From assembly GCF_030867145.1 (NCBI RefSeq), contig NC_134414.1, forward strand, positions 21,408,518 through 21,472,517: a DNA stretch of 64,000 nt, in the 5' to 3' direction. The DNA is from Opisthocomus hoazin (lineage: Eukaryota; Chordata; Aves; Opisthocomiformes; Opisthocomidae). Within the stretch, counting starts at the first letter, position 1. Each line of letters starts with the position of its first letter. The notes beneath the pieces were generated by a model. The model searched no databases and was not told the DNA's origin. It was given only the letters and a program-made list of their open reading frames with translations. This document shows positions 54,301 through 64,000 of the stretch, one piece after another. The translations under genes and the position numbers were made by a program.

Positions 54301-57300
54301 TTCCATGGGACCACTGTCTGTCTGCTTAGGCACCTGAGCAACATTGCCATCACTGGAACACATTAGTCATTAGTTCAGAATGCCAAAATAAATCAGATAA
54401 GAATACGTATGACATTTAGAGGTTCCTTTTATTACCTGCCCAGGATTTTGTTAATGTTCTCAGCAAGCTTCTCCTGAAGAGATTTGTTGCTCAAGATTTT
54501 TTCTCTGGCATTTTCAATAACCAGTTGCTGGAAAACAGTTTTGAAGTGGTCAGGTTTCTATTTTTATCATCATTAGAAAGGGAGCATGAATTTCCAATCT
54601 ACCAGTTTAAACAAAAAAAAACCAGCAACAACAACAACAAAAAAACCCCAAAAAACCCACAAACCAAACAATTCAACACACAGAACACTCTTTATAACAG
54701 AGAGACAGCCAATCTGTGACTGCATGACATTGCTATGAAAATCACCCCAAACCACTCCTGTACTTCTACTCTCCTAAAAATACAGCAAGGCTTATTGTGG
54801 TTTCCATTCTCTAAAAAATTACTATATTTTGACAGCTTACAGGTATCTTAGCAAAGCAAATAAATCAAGGAAAAAAAATCTCTACATAGTCATGCCATCC
54901 TCACTAGTTTAGTAGACAGAAGAGCTAGTTCAAATATGAAACAATAAAATTATCCTCTAAAGTTAATTTCTATAATACCCAAGACAAACGTGTTAAAGAC
55001 TACTTCTCCTTTAGTCTGAATTTGCTTCTTAAATGTAAACACCTTCCATAAGTATATACTCACTGGGAAGTTACCATCTATGAATTCTTCAAGTGGCTCA
55101 CTTTCTTTTTCTATTATTACTTCATCAGGATCTTGAGAACTTCTAGTTGCTGAAAGAGGTCCAGATGTTGCAACACTCCTCCTCTTCTGAGAGTCACTGA
55201 AACATTCCAGGAAATTTACCGTGTATTGTGTGAGAACATAGCAAACAATAGACTTAATGGTCAGTAACAAGTGTTTCTCTTCCTTCTTGGCAACCAAAAG
55301 ATTTTAATCAACAGAAAATTAGCTACATACTCGAAATTCAACAAAAGCAAATACCTGTTTCATTATGTGGTATGCATATATTGTGTCTGACTTCTATGAA
55401 GTTATAAACAAATATAGAGACTGTGGGTAAACAGCACAATGGCAAATGGAATTCCACGCCCAGTACATGCAGGGGGCTTCTTAGAAAGATGGGGACAAAC
55501 TTTTTAGCAGGGCCTGTTGTGATAGGACAAGGGGTAATGGTTTAAACTAAAAGAGGGCAGATTTAGACTGGATATAACGAAGCAATTCTTTACAATGAGG
55601 GTGGTGAAACACTGGAACAGGTTGACCCGAGAGGCAGTTGAGGCCTCATCCCTGGAAACATCCAAGGACAGGTCGGACGGGGCCCTGAGTAACCTGGTCT
55701 AGTTGAAGATGCCCCTGCTCACTGCAGGGGCATTGGGCTAGATGACCTCTAACGGTCCCTTCCAACCCAAACCATTCTGTGATTCTATCAGGTATTTTTT
55801 CCCTCTCCAGTACACGTCACGTTAACTAATAGTACAGGTTCTAATTAACTGCCGTTCAAAAAAGGATTTGGGCATCACCACTGAAAATAAAGATGTCTCA
55901 AGGAGCAGCTGTTGTCAAAGAAGCAATCAAATGACAAGTTGCATAAGAATTTATGTGATGAATAGGAAATGTAATGAGTTTATATGACATCATGGTGTAT
56001 GTTCTTCTGAAACCATCAATCGGCAGTGGCACTAAAATCACTTATATACAAAAAAAATCATGCAGGAATATAGTGGACTTGGAAAAGGTATAAATGAGTA
56101 AGGATCTTGAAGAATGAGAAGCAAAACCACCAACTGGGATTTAGTAAGGATCTGGAAGAATGATAAGCAAAACCACTGACTGGGATTTAGTTCCAAATGG
56201 AACACAAAGAGATGAGTCAACTCATTAAAAACAAAAGGACACTGGAATTAAAGAATAAAAAAACCCTGCAAAACTAGTATAAGAACAGGTTTTCATATCA
56301 CTTTTAGTGCAAGTATGTAAATTTTTGCTGACAAAATTTACTGAAGCCAATAGTTTTTCTAAGTTAAAAACAGACAAAATGCACATTTATATCAATATTG
56401 AGAATTTTCACAATTGATCAGGGTATTTTGGAAGGAATACTAAATCTCACGCTCCAATATTATTTGCCTATGTCTAATACTGGAATAATGTAAAGACCAG
56501 CTATATGCAATAAAGAAGCACAGGTGGCCTCCTATCAGTCTAATGTTAAGTTCTTTGACTTTCCTTTCCTTTGTGAAACATCAACACTGGCCACTCTCAG
56601 AGGATTTGAAATGTGAAACACTCCATCTAACAAAATTTACATTAGAGGTTAGAACACTGCATAATCTCTAAGCAATCTTAAAAAACAACAAAAAAACCCC
56701 ACAAAAAACCTCCCCGTGTTTACCTTTTTCGTCTTCCTGGAGAAAGCAAGTTTGAATGAAGCTTTCGTTCTTGTGATGCTGGAACTTGAACATGTATGAA
56801 ATCTCCTGCTTTATAAATAAATAAAAAAAAAAAAAAAGATCATGATGCCAATACCTTTTCCAGTGACATTGTTAAAATACTACAGAAATCTACACATTAC
56901 TTTCTACGTTGCAACCAGTTCCTGGGAATTCACACAAAATGATTTGGTATTATCATGAAAATGAGAACCATCCATCTATATCTATACATTTTTCACAGGA
57001 AAAAAAGGTTTATAAAATTTGCCACTTACTGCTGATCTTGTTTTCCTGAGTTTGTGACTGGTGCACAAACAACGTATTCAGTCTTGTCTGTGACATGCTT
57101 TGATTTATTGTTGGCCTGTGAATAACTTGAGGAGATACAAGGGAAGAGGAATTCTGTGGCCCTGACTGATAGGCTACGGACAACAATCCTGAGTTTGCAG
57201 GAGCTGATTGCTGAAGCATTCTCTGTCTTTTCATTTCTACAATTCCACTTCTTGTACGTGCTGGAGATAATAAAGACAAGATAAAAATATATGATAAAGG

Positions 57301-60300
57301 AATTTAAAAAGGTTGCTGATTTTCCAAGAACTAATTAAGGATGCTCCATTGAAACTGTTTTGTGCTTCAACAACTAATTAATGAAACTCAAAAAGTAAGC
57401 AGCACTTATCTTTGTGTTCTGTGTCACAGGTTTGGGCTAAAATTTGTTTTTAAGTAAAATAACTTTTCTTTTTTGAAAGTTCATTTAGCAGTTTTTGAAA
57501 TGAAAGAAACAACTCTAGAAAGAGCAAGTACCTTTTCCTATCTTGCTTAGATATATGTTTGTAAGCATAAAAAATGAACAGTTTCAAGATTGTAATATAT
57601 TTTTATATTTCCCTTCTAAGAAATGAAACCATAATTGGGCTGGTTATGTTCTCAGTTCCTCTGTGAACCACAAATTAAGTCAACAGCTTCAGGACTGAAG
57701 CAGCAGTTTTTAAACATTTTAACTGTGTAAGCTTCTGAAGTTTTCAACAGTGAAGAAAACGCTATATAGAGAATTTAAGCCCCTTGCAAAAAGCTCAGCT
57801 TTTCTTATTTTCTTGATGATTACAGTAATACACAGACTGCACTGAAGACTAACAGACATGCTAAAAAAACACTGCAGAAGAGATCTGACAACATTTTAAG
57901 AGTTAAGGATGTGTTACTCATTGCTGCAGCATTCTCCCATTTTTTGCCAAAACAGACGACTTGAACATAAGGCCTACTAATCCCACGGAATTGGCTTAGT
58001 TACTTACTCCTTTGATTAGCAGAAAATCCTGTGGAATTCTGCATGCTCCTAAAAAAAATAAAGCAGGTGACAAATAAAAAGAGCACAAATGTAAACACTC
58101 AGCTACACAGTGCAATGATATCTATCATATGGTTAATGTCAGTCTGGTCCCTACCACACATTACTGCAGAAAGCTTCAATCTACTGATGGTTGGTTTTAT
58201 ACTCTCAAACAATGGTTACAGATCCTTCAAATGAAGCTTGCCGTTATATTTTTGATGAAGTAACCACAATGGTATGGGATTCTAAATGAGTTGCAGTATA
58301 TTGTTTCATTACAGGAAGGCTACACACTCACACTAATGCCCTCCTTATCTGCTAGTCCTGCCTTAAAATCTTGAAATGTCTACTCCACTATCAGGTCTCG
58401 GCTACCTATCTTTTTCATCATCTCTCAGAGGCAATAGAGAGCAAAACCATTGTCATACAATGATAAGGGGAGTTGATCAACACAGGGGCTCACTCTTAGA
58501 AGTGAAGTCTTACTTTCTTGATTTCAAAACTACATTACCTGATCTGAGAAAGTGTATAGTCTAATTTTTTCCAGAGAGATGACATCATTGCCGGAACTTC
58601 ATTTGTTGTTTCTAAAATAAACCATTAAAAAAAAAAACCATTTTAGATGCCTAAAACAGATACATGTTGAGAAAAAGTAAAATCACAAGCAAAATAATTA
58701 TTATAGGGTGCTTCAGACATCATCTATCTTCAGGTGTCTAGTCGCCTTCTTAACACTCTGTTAGCTAGAGAGCCCTAACTCCTAGTTTAAGAACTTTGAT
58801 TCATATGAACATACACTAATGGTGAATACAGTTCTCAGTTTTAGAAGCCTAAATGAAACTGAGGCAAAGACACTCAGGATAATAATTCTCAATGGAATCT
58901 GCACATGATGTTGACTCCTGGGTGAACACATGCTAACACAACCTAACTCACTTCTAGAAACGGTATTCATATTCCCAGGTCACTTGTAGGCTTTTGAAAA
59001 TTGTAACCTGGAAGACAGGACTTTAAAAATAATGGTTTCTTTTAAGATGTCACTCAAACAGGTAAAAACACGTGGTATTTTTGAAGCACAGAACAACGAA
59101 GTATAAGTGGAAAGATGTAAGCAGATCAATCAAAGTTTTTCAAGGTGCCAAATACAAAGTATTCTGAAGAAGGTATGTTTGTGTCTCAGTTACCATTTCT
59201 ACTAAACCTAGCATGAAATGAAAAACACATGCAGAAATGTTCCAAACATGGTATGTCTTCAAGTGCAAGTTTTAGAACCAAGCACCACTAAAAATCTGAT
59301 CATATCAAACGTGTATCAAAAAAATCCAAGGCTTGGCAATATTCAGAAGCTCAATAACTGCTTTTAAAAACAGGAAACACTCTAACTCTGTCTCTAATAT
59401 TCATATAAAATATTAAGTTATTCTGAAATTATTTTAATTAGTTTTAAGAACAAGGCAAGAAACATTTCACACCATAGGACTCATCCTGGTTATTTCATAG
59501 ACTATCTCAAGCTGGAAGGGATCCATGAGGATCATCAAGTCCAACTCCCTGCTCCTCACAGGACTACCTAAAACTAAAGTATAGGACTAAAAACATCGTC
59601 CAGATGCTCCTTGAAGTCCGTCAGGCTTGGTGCCATGACACTTCCCTGGGGAGCCTGTTCCAGCGACTGACCACCCTCTGAGTGAAGAGCCTTTTCTAGT
59701 GTCCAGTCTGAACTTCCTCTGACGCAGCTTCATTCCATTTCCACATGTCCTATCACGAGTCACCAGAGAGAGGAGATCAGCACCTCCCTCTCCTGTTTAC
59801 AGTATAAACAATAAACAGTATAATTTTACAAGCGTAAACCCATACATTTTGGACACTTTATTGATCTTTGTGCTTTACGACATTAGAAGTTCTGCTCAAA
59901 TTTGAAGTGAAAATACATACTGGTAAATCCAAACTAATATAATTAATTAATTCTGCTCACAAGATGCTGATCTAATTGGCCATTGTCTAAATAATATGGA
60001 AACCTTCAACTTCTGGCATCGATGGGGGATTGCTTTAAGTCCATATATAGGCAGAAATATTATCTCTTCCTCAAGGAGTTCACAACAGATAAATAAGAAA
60101 AATGAAATAAAAATCTTATTCTGAAGGCTTACCTTTTGTTTTCATGGCTACGTATTCATTAAGAATAGTTGTCAAGTTTTTTCCACACAGGGACTGGAAA
60201 AAAAATACTGGTCTTAGAATCCTCACTAATAACTTATACTTCATCTGCTGTATCACATTATATTTAAGCAGCTCTTTAGAAGACTGCACCATGCTGACAC

Positions 60301-61948
60301 ATGGAACTGTACTTTATGCTGCTGGTGTCGAGTTGTCTCAAGCTAGGTGGAAAGCAATCTATGGAACAAAATACCATTATGAACACAAAACCTGAAGTGT
60401 GTGATCTCATCGCACAACATTGGTACAGCAGTTAGCACTGCATGATGTCCACTCACCTTTGTTAATATGGAAACAAACCACAAAAATAAGATGATGAGCA
60501 GCTGTAACAGAGTAATGACTATATATCATCCTGGAACACAACATGTGTTAACATGCAAATGTGAAGAGTACTTCTGTCTAAAGTAAAATTCTTAACAGTC
60601 ACACAGAATTAACTTTCATATAATATTTATTTGTTCTGTTACTTTAGGTGAAACAAAGAGAATTAACATTTTAAGGTTACCGCTATCATTTCTTGTACCT
60701 TCTTGTCTTGTTTGCTAGTGGGAACTCTACAGGGTATGACAAACACAGCCCTTTACCGCAAGTTATTCTGAGCTGCAGTGAGAATTTTTTCTTAGACATT
60801 ATCATATCATCACTTTTCTATTAAAAACAGGAAAAATGTTTCTACTGAGAGACGGAAGATAACTAAAAGCTTTAAGAATCTGAATAATCTATTTACATTT
60901 TGTTTTTCTAACTTTGCTGGCCATAGCTTGTTTCTCAATTTCCTACTCCCAAAGTACAGATGACTAAACAATTGTAAATGAAATAAGTTCAATGGCCTGG
61001 TTTGAACAGGTGCATCAAGACCTCAGAAAAGATTTTTCACAAATACTGAATACCGTGGACAAAATCCCAGACCATAAAATTAACTGATACATTAGAAGAA
61101 TGAAACAGAAAACAGGAAGAAGATGCACATATAAACATTAAAAGGCTGATACGTAGCAATATCTAAACTCTGTAATCTCCATACTATATTAAAAATCCCA
61201 TTTTGTATAGGTAAAAAATGCAAAGCATTTAATTACCCTGTAGCTACATGCACATATCTACATATGTAGCTGTACACTGTATTTATGGACACCCAAAGTT
61301 CCACGTTTCACCTGCGACAAAGCAGATGATACTGATCAAAGAGGAAGCTGAACCGAAACACAGTTTTTGTCAACAAAATTTGGTAGCCTTAGATACAGCT
61401 GACGTACCTTACTTAACTATTTAATATGTACTTGAAATGGAACATCACCGGCTGCGGTGTCTAGGATAGGAAAGCGATATCCAATAAATTACAAGCACAG
61501 CCTTGAAATAACAAAATCCTTGCAACACCTTTCCATAAATGAACCTCAAAGCTATAAAGCAGACTAAATGTAATACGCTGAAACCAATTTGCATATTTTA
61601 CGCTTAAATGTTTCTTAGTAAGATAAAATACTAAAAAACAAGTAACTGCTAATACCACAGGACAAAAAAAAAAAAAAAACAACCACCAGAACAAACCCAG
61701 ACCAGAAGGGACGATCTAACAAAACATTTTAAGCAGCATTTGAGAAGTAATTGTTACCCTGAGAAATCTCAATTTTCTTTCCCATGATGCAAGACAATTT
61801 AACTTTCTGCTTTGCAAATACAAACTCACCAGCAAGCAGGCTGGAATAAACCCATCCTCTGTACAATGCTCTGCATATTCTTTCAAATCTGAGCTTTCCA
61901 AAATAAATGCACGGCAGGTAGCTAGAAGCTTTTCCTGTTGTAAATATC
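42317..61948 (-). CDS. NPAT: NPAT, nuclear coactivator of histone transcription (exons 2-18)
   Basis: NPAT is a core component of histone locus bodies. It is phosphorylated by cyclin E-CDK2 at the G1/S transition and switches on replication-dependent histone genes. Exons in transcript order: 61948-61830, 60193-60133, 58611-58539, 58048-58008, 57260-57030, 56808-56724, 55196-55064, 54527-54436, 54352-54265, 52545-52449, 52148-52017, 51244-49553, 47910-47795, 47701-47593, 46528-46471, 44378-43223 and 42394-42317. They join in phase to 1452 full codons plus a TGA stop. With a human-like exon 1 (12 codons plus one base) the protein would be 1465 aa (human 1427). Seen: most of the N-terminal LisH domain, a long Ser/Thr-rich low-complexity middle, many S/T-P sites, basic C-terminal nuclear signals and the terminal DKFLLSLHYDE. 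Exon 1 and the promoter lie right of the window. Confidence 0.96.
42395..43222 (-). other. NPAT: NPAT last intron (GC-AG type)
   Basis: Read on the minus strand it starts GCAAGTACAAGC and ends with TCTCCTACAG. Contains AT-rich sequence and no recognised repeat. Confidence 0.9.
43223..44378 (-). CDS. NPAT: NPAT exon 17 (1.16 kb) with GC splice donor
   Basis: The acceptor is ttttcag. The exon has 385 codons from AGNSDKLITAELGRK to PSKKKKIK. It carries HRRVLCFD, a KEN tripeptide at 43955-43963, the conserved TPDLPACSPASETGSENS and MAAHTLMILSRAAI, at least nine S/T-P sites and basic nuclear signals KKRK and KKKKIK. The donor is aag|gcaagt (GC type); it gives KKKKIK-KKKLPNSF, as in human. Confidence 0.93.
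44590..45060 (+). mobile_element. Ancient CR1-family 3' end in NPAT intron 16
   Basis: The left part (tagagtggggctcttcagcctgga) is a degraded CR1 GLFSLE stretch. The right part (gtggatgctggtagtttactcgagttcaaaaagaatcagag, then ttcatgacgggacagtccatc) matches the pattern of an old CR1-type coding end and tail. A 145-codon open frame across it is chance. Confidence 0.55.
45261..46470. other. NPAT: NPAT intron 16 remainder
   Basis: AT-rich intronic sequence with a T run near 45618-45632. No feature recognised. Confidence 0.5.
46471..46528 (-). CDS. NPAT: NPAT exon 16 (58 bases)
   Basis: The acceptor is gttccag and the donor gtcagt. The exon encodes KLVPSAAEPLNHTNSRTQ, split at both ends. The sequence is poorly conserved, but the phases join exons 15 and 17 exactly. 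Confidence 0.85.
47593..47701 (-). CDS. NPAT: NPAT exon 15
   Basis: The acceptor is tttcaag and the donor gtaccc. The exon encodes VLHMPVANPVCNRSVPKLPI through ARNKTNT, matching human VLHMPLTAPVCNRS. Confidence 0.95.
47795..47910 (-). CDS. NPAT: NPAT exon 14
   Basis: The acceptor is ttttag and the donor gtagcg. The exon encodes SAIIIASPVQPVLQGMVGMI through NTFSAPARQ. It is hydrophobic, Val/Gly-rich and conserved. Confidence 0.95.
47911..49552. other. NPAT: NPAT intron 13
   Basis: 1.64 kb without a recognised repeat, exon or long open frame. Confidence 0.6.
49553..51244 (-). CDS. NPAT: NPAT exon 13 (1.69 kb)
   Basis: The acceptor is ttttacag and the donor gtaatc. The exon has 563 codons from DNSRESLSCKGFQSGE to SPNFPQ. 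It is Ser/Thr/Glu-rich and mostly disordered by composition. The most conserved islands are IISDDPFISSDTELNNAVSS, ENLPTIILSSPAKSPTK, GGFIQLMPATSTAFGNSNN and TPPRSSNTFAANQ. Confidence 0.97.
52017..52148 (-). CDS. NPAT: NPAT exon 12
   Basis: The acceptor is aaacag. The donor gtaggt is reached one base into a cysteine codon. The exon encodes KSKVNKNLPAGISGQSGVEN through GTEDTSR. Phase 1 at the end fits the two leading bases of exon 13. Confidence 0.88.
52449..52545 (-). CDS. NPAT: NPAT exon 11
   Basis: The acceptor is ttctcag and the donor gtaggg. The exon encodes GEIHMSEEAIQDILEQTESD through LFDLFDY. It is acidic, hydrophobic-patterned and nearly identical to human NPAT, as expected for a transactivation segment. 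Confidence 0.97.
52783..52860. repeat. 39-bp imperfect tandem duplication in NPAT intron 10
   Basis: agtattctccaca...ttactaaggactaaa occurs twice at a period of 39 bases (about 52784 and 52823) with a few differences. Older than the 34-bp duplication in CUL5. Confidence 0.85.
52861..54264. other. NPAT: NPAT intron 10 remainder
   Basis: About 1.4 kb with moderately GC-rich stretches and a plus-strand 139-codon open frame (52982-53401) without family resemblance. No gene or clear repeat is supported. Confidence 0.5.
54265..54352 (-). CDS. NPAT: NPAT exon 10
   Basis: The acceptor is ttccag and the donor gtgggt. The exon encodes DGNVAQVPKQTDSGPMEQET through DEILGLQ, the start of the conserved acidic activation segment. 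Confidence 0.95.
54436..54527 (-). CDS. NPAT: NPAT exon 9
   Basis: The acceptor is ttccag and the donor gtaata. The exon encodes QLVIENAREKILSNKSLQEK through NKILG, a predicted helix that is very close to the human sequence. Confidence 0.96.
55064..55196 (-). CDS. NPAT: NPAT exon 8
   Basis: The acceptor is tttcag and the donor gtgagt. The exon encodes DSQKRRSVATSGPLSATRSS through EEFIDGNFP. Its acidic second half (EVIIEKESEPLEE) differs from the human counterpart as recalled and accounts for part of the greater length. Confidence 0.92.
55469..55789 (+). mobile_element. CR1 LINE 3' end in NPAT intron 7
   Basis: Plus-strand CR1 tail, antisense to NPAT. Coding remnants correspond to GLLRKMGTNFLAGPV, FTMRVVKHWNRL and EASSLETSKDRS; it ends in gatgacctctaacggtccc and cattctgtgattct. 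It belongs to a different subfamily from the young minus-strand copies and is moderately diverged. Confidence 0.9.
56097..56188. repeat. 46-bp tandem duplication in NPAT intron 7
   Basis: Two copies (56097-56142 and 56143-56188) containing gtaaggatct, gaagaatga, aagcaaaacca and ctgggattta, with a few substitutions. Confidence 0.88.
56724..56808 (-). CDS. NPAT: NPAT exon 7
   Basis: The acceptor is tataaag and the donor gtaaac. The exon encodes GDFIHVQVPASQERKLHSNL through SPGRRK. LLSPGRRKS matches the human LMSPGRRKS and is a CDK-type site. Confidence 0.92.
57030..57260 (-). CDS. NPAT: NPAT exon 6
   Basis: The acceptor is ctccag and the donor gtaagt. The exon has 76 codons, RTRSGIVEMKRQRMLQQSAP through TQENKIS. 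The basic RTRSGIVEMKRQR start is conserved; the rest is polar and Ser/Gln-rich, probably disordered. Confidence 0.94.
58008..58048 (-). CDS. NPAT: NPAT exon 5 (micro-exon, 41 bases)
   Basis: The acceptor is ttttttag and the donor gtaagt. The exon encodes SMQNSTGFSANQR, split at both ends. Phase is consistent with exons 4 and 6 (IRSMQ to TRTRSG). Confidence 0.9.
58539..58611 (-). CDS. NPAT: NPAT exon 4
   Basis: The acceptor is ttttag and the donor gtaatg. The exon encodes TTNEVPAMMSSLWKKLDYTL then SQI, and is split inside an arginine codon. Confidence 0.94.
59495..59795 (-). mobile_element. Old CR1 3' fragment in NPAT intron 3
   Basis: On the minus strand the CR1 tail pattern is recognisable (GGAGTTGGACTTGATGATCC, TCCCTTCCAGCTTGAGATAG), as is the preceding coding end (plus-strand gagcctgttccagcgactgaccaccctctgagtgaagagcc). 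It is more diverged than the other minus-strand copies and sense to NPAT. Confidence 0.82.
60133..60193 (-). CDS. NPAT: NPAT exon 3
   Basis: The acceptor is ttccag and the donor gtaagc. The exon has 20 codons, SLCGKNLTTILNEYVAMKTK, plus one base of a glutamate codon. Human has SLFGKNLTT at this place. Confidence 0.94.
61830..61948 (-). CDS. NPAT: NPAT exon 2 (LisH domain)
   Basis: The acceptor is gttgcag and the donor gtgagt. The exon encodes YLQQEKLLATCRAFILESS through EDGFIPACLL after completing a glycine codon. This is most of the LisH dimerisation motif, which is required for histone gene activation in NPAT. Confidence 0.95.
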
Positions 61949-64000
61949 CTGCAACAAATCAGACGGAAAATTGTGCTATTTCATTCATTACTTCCGCTCA
62001 GCAGGTATCAAAGCCTTAACATAACCAGCTGCATGCAGTGTTGAAATATTCAGGTAAAGATTTGTATGTTAGACAAGGAAAGTGAAGTTCTTTTGAAAGA
62101 ACACACACCTTGCAAAATACTTCGTTAATAGTTAAAACCAGAAAGAGCATACAAGATTATTGACATTATGCTGTATTTACAGAATCACAGAATGGTAGGG
62201 GTTGGAAGGGACCTCTGTGGGTCATCTAGTCCAACCCCCCTGCCGAAGCAGGGTCACCCACAGCAGGCGGCACAGGACTGCGTCCAGGCGGGTCTTGAAT
62301 ATCTCCACAGAAGGAGACTCCACAACCTCCCTGGGCAGCCTGTTCCAGTGCTCCGTCACCCTCAGAGGGAAGAAGTTCTTCCTCATGTTCAGACGGAACT
62401 TCCTGTGCCTCAGTTTGTGCCCATTGCCCCTTGTCCTGTCACTGGGCACCACTGAAAAGAGCTTCGCCCCATCCTCCTGACACCCACCTTTCAGATATTT
62501 ATAAGCATTTATTAGGTCCCCTCGCATCCTTCTCTTCTTCAGGCTGAACAAGCCCAGCTCCCTCAGCCTCTCCTCGTAGGGGAGATGTTCCAGTCCCCTC
62601 ACCATCCTTGTAGCCCTCTGCTGGACTCTCTCCAGTAGCTCCTCATCTTTCTTGAACTGGGGAGCCCAGAACTGGACAGAGTACTCCAGATGAGGCCTCA
62701 CCAGGGCAGTGTAGAGGGGAAGAAGAACCTCCCTCGTCCTGCTGGCCACACTCTTCTCGATGCACTCCAGGATCCCATTGGCCTTCTTGGCAGCCAGGGC
62801 ACACTGCTGGCTCATGGTCAACCTGTCGTCCACCAGGACACCCAGGTCCCTCTCCACAGAGCTGCTCTCCAGCAGGTCCACCCCAAGCCTGTACTGGTGC
62901 ATGGGGTTGTTCCTCCCCAGGTGCAGGACCCTGCATTTGCCTTTGTTGAACCTCATCAGGTTCCTCTCTGCCCAAATTTCCAGCCTGTCCAGGTCACAAA
63001 CTATTATAATATATAATAGTTACAAACTATTCAAAACTGGAAGTGAGGCAATATGAACAATTTTGGATTGATCTTTAGTACAGATAACAAAGTTCTTGGC
63101 TCAGGAGGCTGACAAACTAACTCTCACAGGGGATGAACAACCCAGTTTGATAATTAAATGGAATTCTACAATACTTTGTTAACAAAATGCATTGCTATGT
63201 AACAATAACTCTCCACGCCTCCTCCTGTTTCAAAACAGGTAAAACCTGCGCAGCCGTTACAAGTGTAGATTTATTAAAAGAATTGGCATTGTACAAAAAC
63301 TAGTAACAGAAAAAGATTCCCCCCCTCCATTGTAATTTTCAGTTCAAATAGATGTACTAGCTGCAACTTGTGCCCTGTACACACCCCAAGACTCAGTAGT
63401 TACCTTGAAAGGAAATATATTGAAAAAGTTTACTTTTCCAAAATTCCATTCCGCAGCAAATATGTTCTGCTTTAATCAAACTTTTTAAGCCCTGCTTTAA
63501 TCTTCAAATACTCTAAACATTAAAAGACAGAAATAGACCTGTCTAATGAAGGATTCTAGAACAAAGACCCACAAAAGAAAATGTCTCCTCTTTATTGATT
63601 GCAACAGAACTGAACATGCAATGTTTCAAAGAAAAGATAAAATATGTGCCTAGTTATACAACGCAGGATATATGTACATTAGCATATCTATTTCAACGGA
63701 CCCCCAAAATGGTCCACCTCAGTTCAGGAATGCCAACAGAAAAATGCGGCCTTTAAGTTTGCACGAAGACAAACATCTGCCAGCAGATCTGAGCATAGCT
63801 GGAAAAAATAGATTCTATTTCAGACACACGAGCCATTGTTCAGGTCTCCAACAAATAAGCAAATGTGAAAGTTAAATACAGTTTGAGAATAGCCACCGTG
63901 AGTTTAATCACGATGTACAAGCTTGCCTACCCAACAGAGAACATCAGTGGTACTGCTGGAAAGGAAAGGGCTGTCCTATTTAATATTTCAAATACATTTT
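61949..64000 (-). other. NPAT: NPAT intron 1 (exon 1 not in window)
   Basis: No frame resembling the NPAT N-terminus (MLLPSDVARLVLG in human) with a donor is found to the right edge, and no CpG island appears. Apart from the CR1 at 62.18-63.0 kb the sequence is AT-rich and featureless, so the NPAT first exon lies beyond 64 kb. Confidence 0.7.
62179..62996 (-). mobile_element. Young CR1 LINE 3' end in NPAT intron 1
   Basis: About 820 bases, 5'-truncated, in the sense orientation of NPAT. The 244-codon open frame (62956-62222) matches the C-terminal third of the frame at 30.7-32.8 kb with few differences ([35 protein letters not shown]) and lacks the catalytic RT core. It ends in the ATTCTGTGATTCTGT tail. 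The abrupt 5' edge is next to aaactattataatatataata. Confidence 0.94.

Overview
The window is nuclear DNA from a bird. The intron-rich genes encode proteins very close to vertebrate CUL5, ACAT1 and NPAT. The dispersed repeats are CR1 LINEs with the typical avian 3' end (ATTCTGTG repeats instead of a poly-A tail). The gene order CUL5 - ACAT1 - NPAT matches human 11q22.3, where ATM follows NPAT. The species cannot be named from sequence alone.

Layout. Positions 1-15.85 kb hold the 3' part of CUL5 (+ strand): eleven coding exons for about residues 293-780, then a 3'UTR of about 3.4 kb. Positions 15.85-20.9 kb are intergenic, with CR1 debris. A CpG island at about 20.9-22.0 kb carries two CCAAT boxes and a GC box and is the promoter of ACAT1 (+ strand). 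ACAT1 is complete: 12 coding exons and 421 aa, with the catalytic Cys120, His379 and Cys407 all present. It ends at 39.55 kb, with a poly-A signal at 39.79 kb. NPAT (- strand) runs toward it tail to tail. Seventeen coding exons (2-18 of a probable 18) lie between 61.95 and 42.32 kb, and its 3'UTR reaches about 41.06 kb. NPAT exon 1 and the promoter it shares with ATM in other vertebrates lie beyond the right edge.

The three genes are neighbours by ancestral synteny and do not form a pathway. CUL5 is the scaffold of SOCS-box ubiquitin ligases, ACAT1 is mitochondrial acetoacetyl-CoA thiolase, and NPAT is the cyclin E/CDK2-regulated coactivator of replication-dependent histone genes.

The most distinctive observations are two GC-AG introns, both the last intron of their gene (CUL5 and NPAT), with the same AG|GCAAGTA donor; a young CR1 in ACAT1 intron 5 with an uninterrupted 694-codon reverse transcriptase frame; a rearranged older CR1 in ACAT1 intron 2; and several short tandem duplications in introns. 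I found no credible new gene system, no RNA gene and no CRISPR array. Exon joins were made by hand from reading frame, splice signals and recalled vertebrate protein sequences; all intron phases agree.
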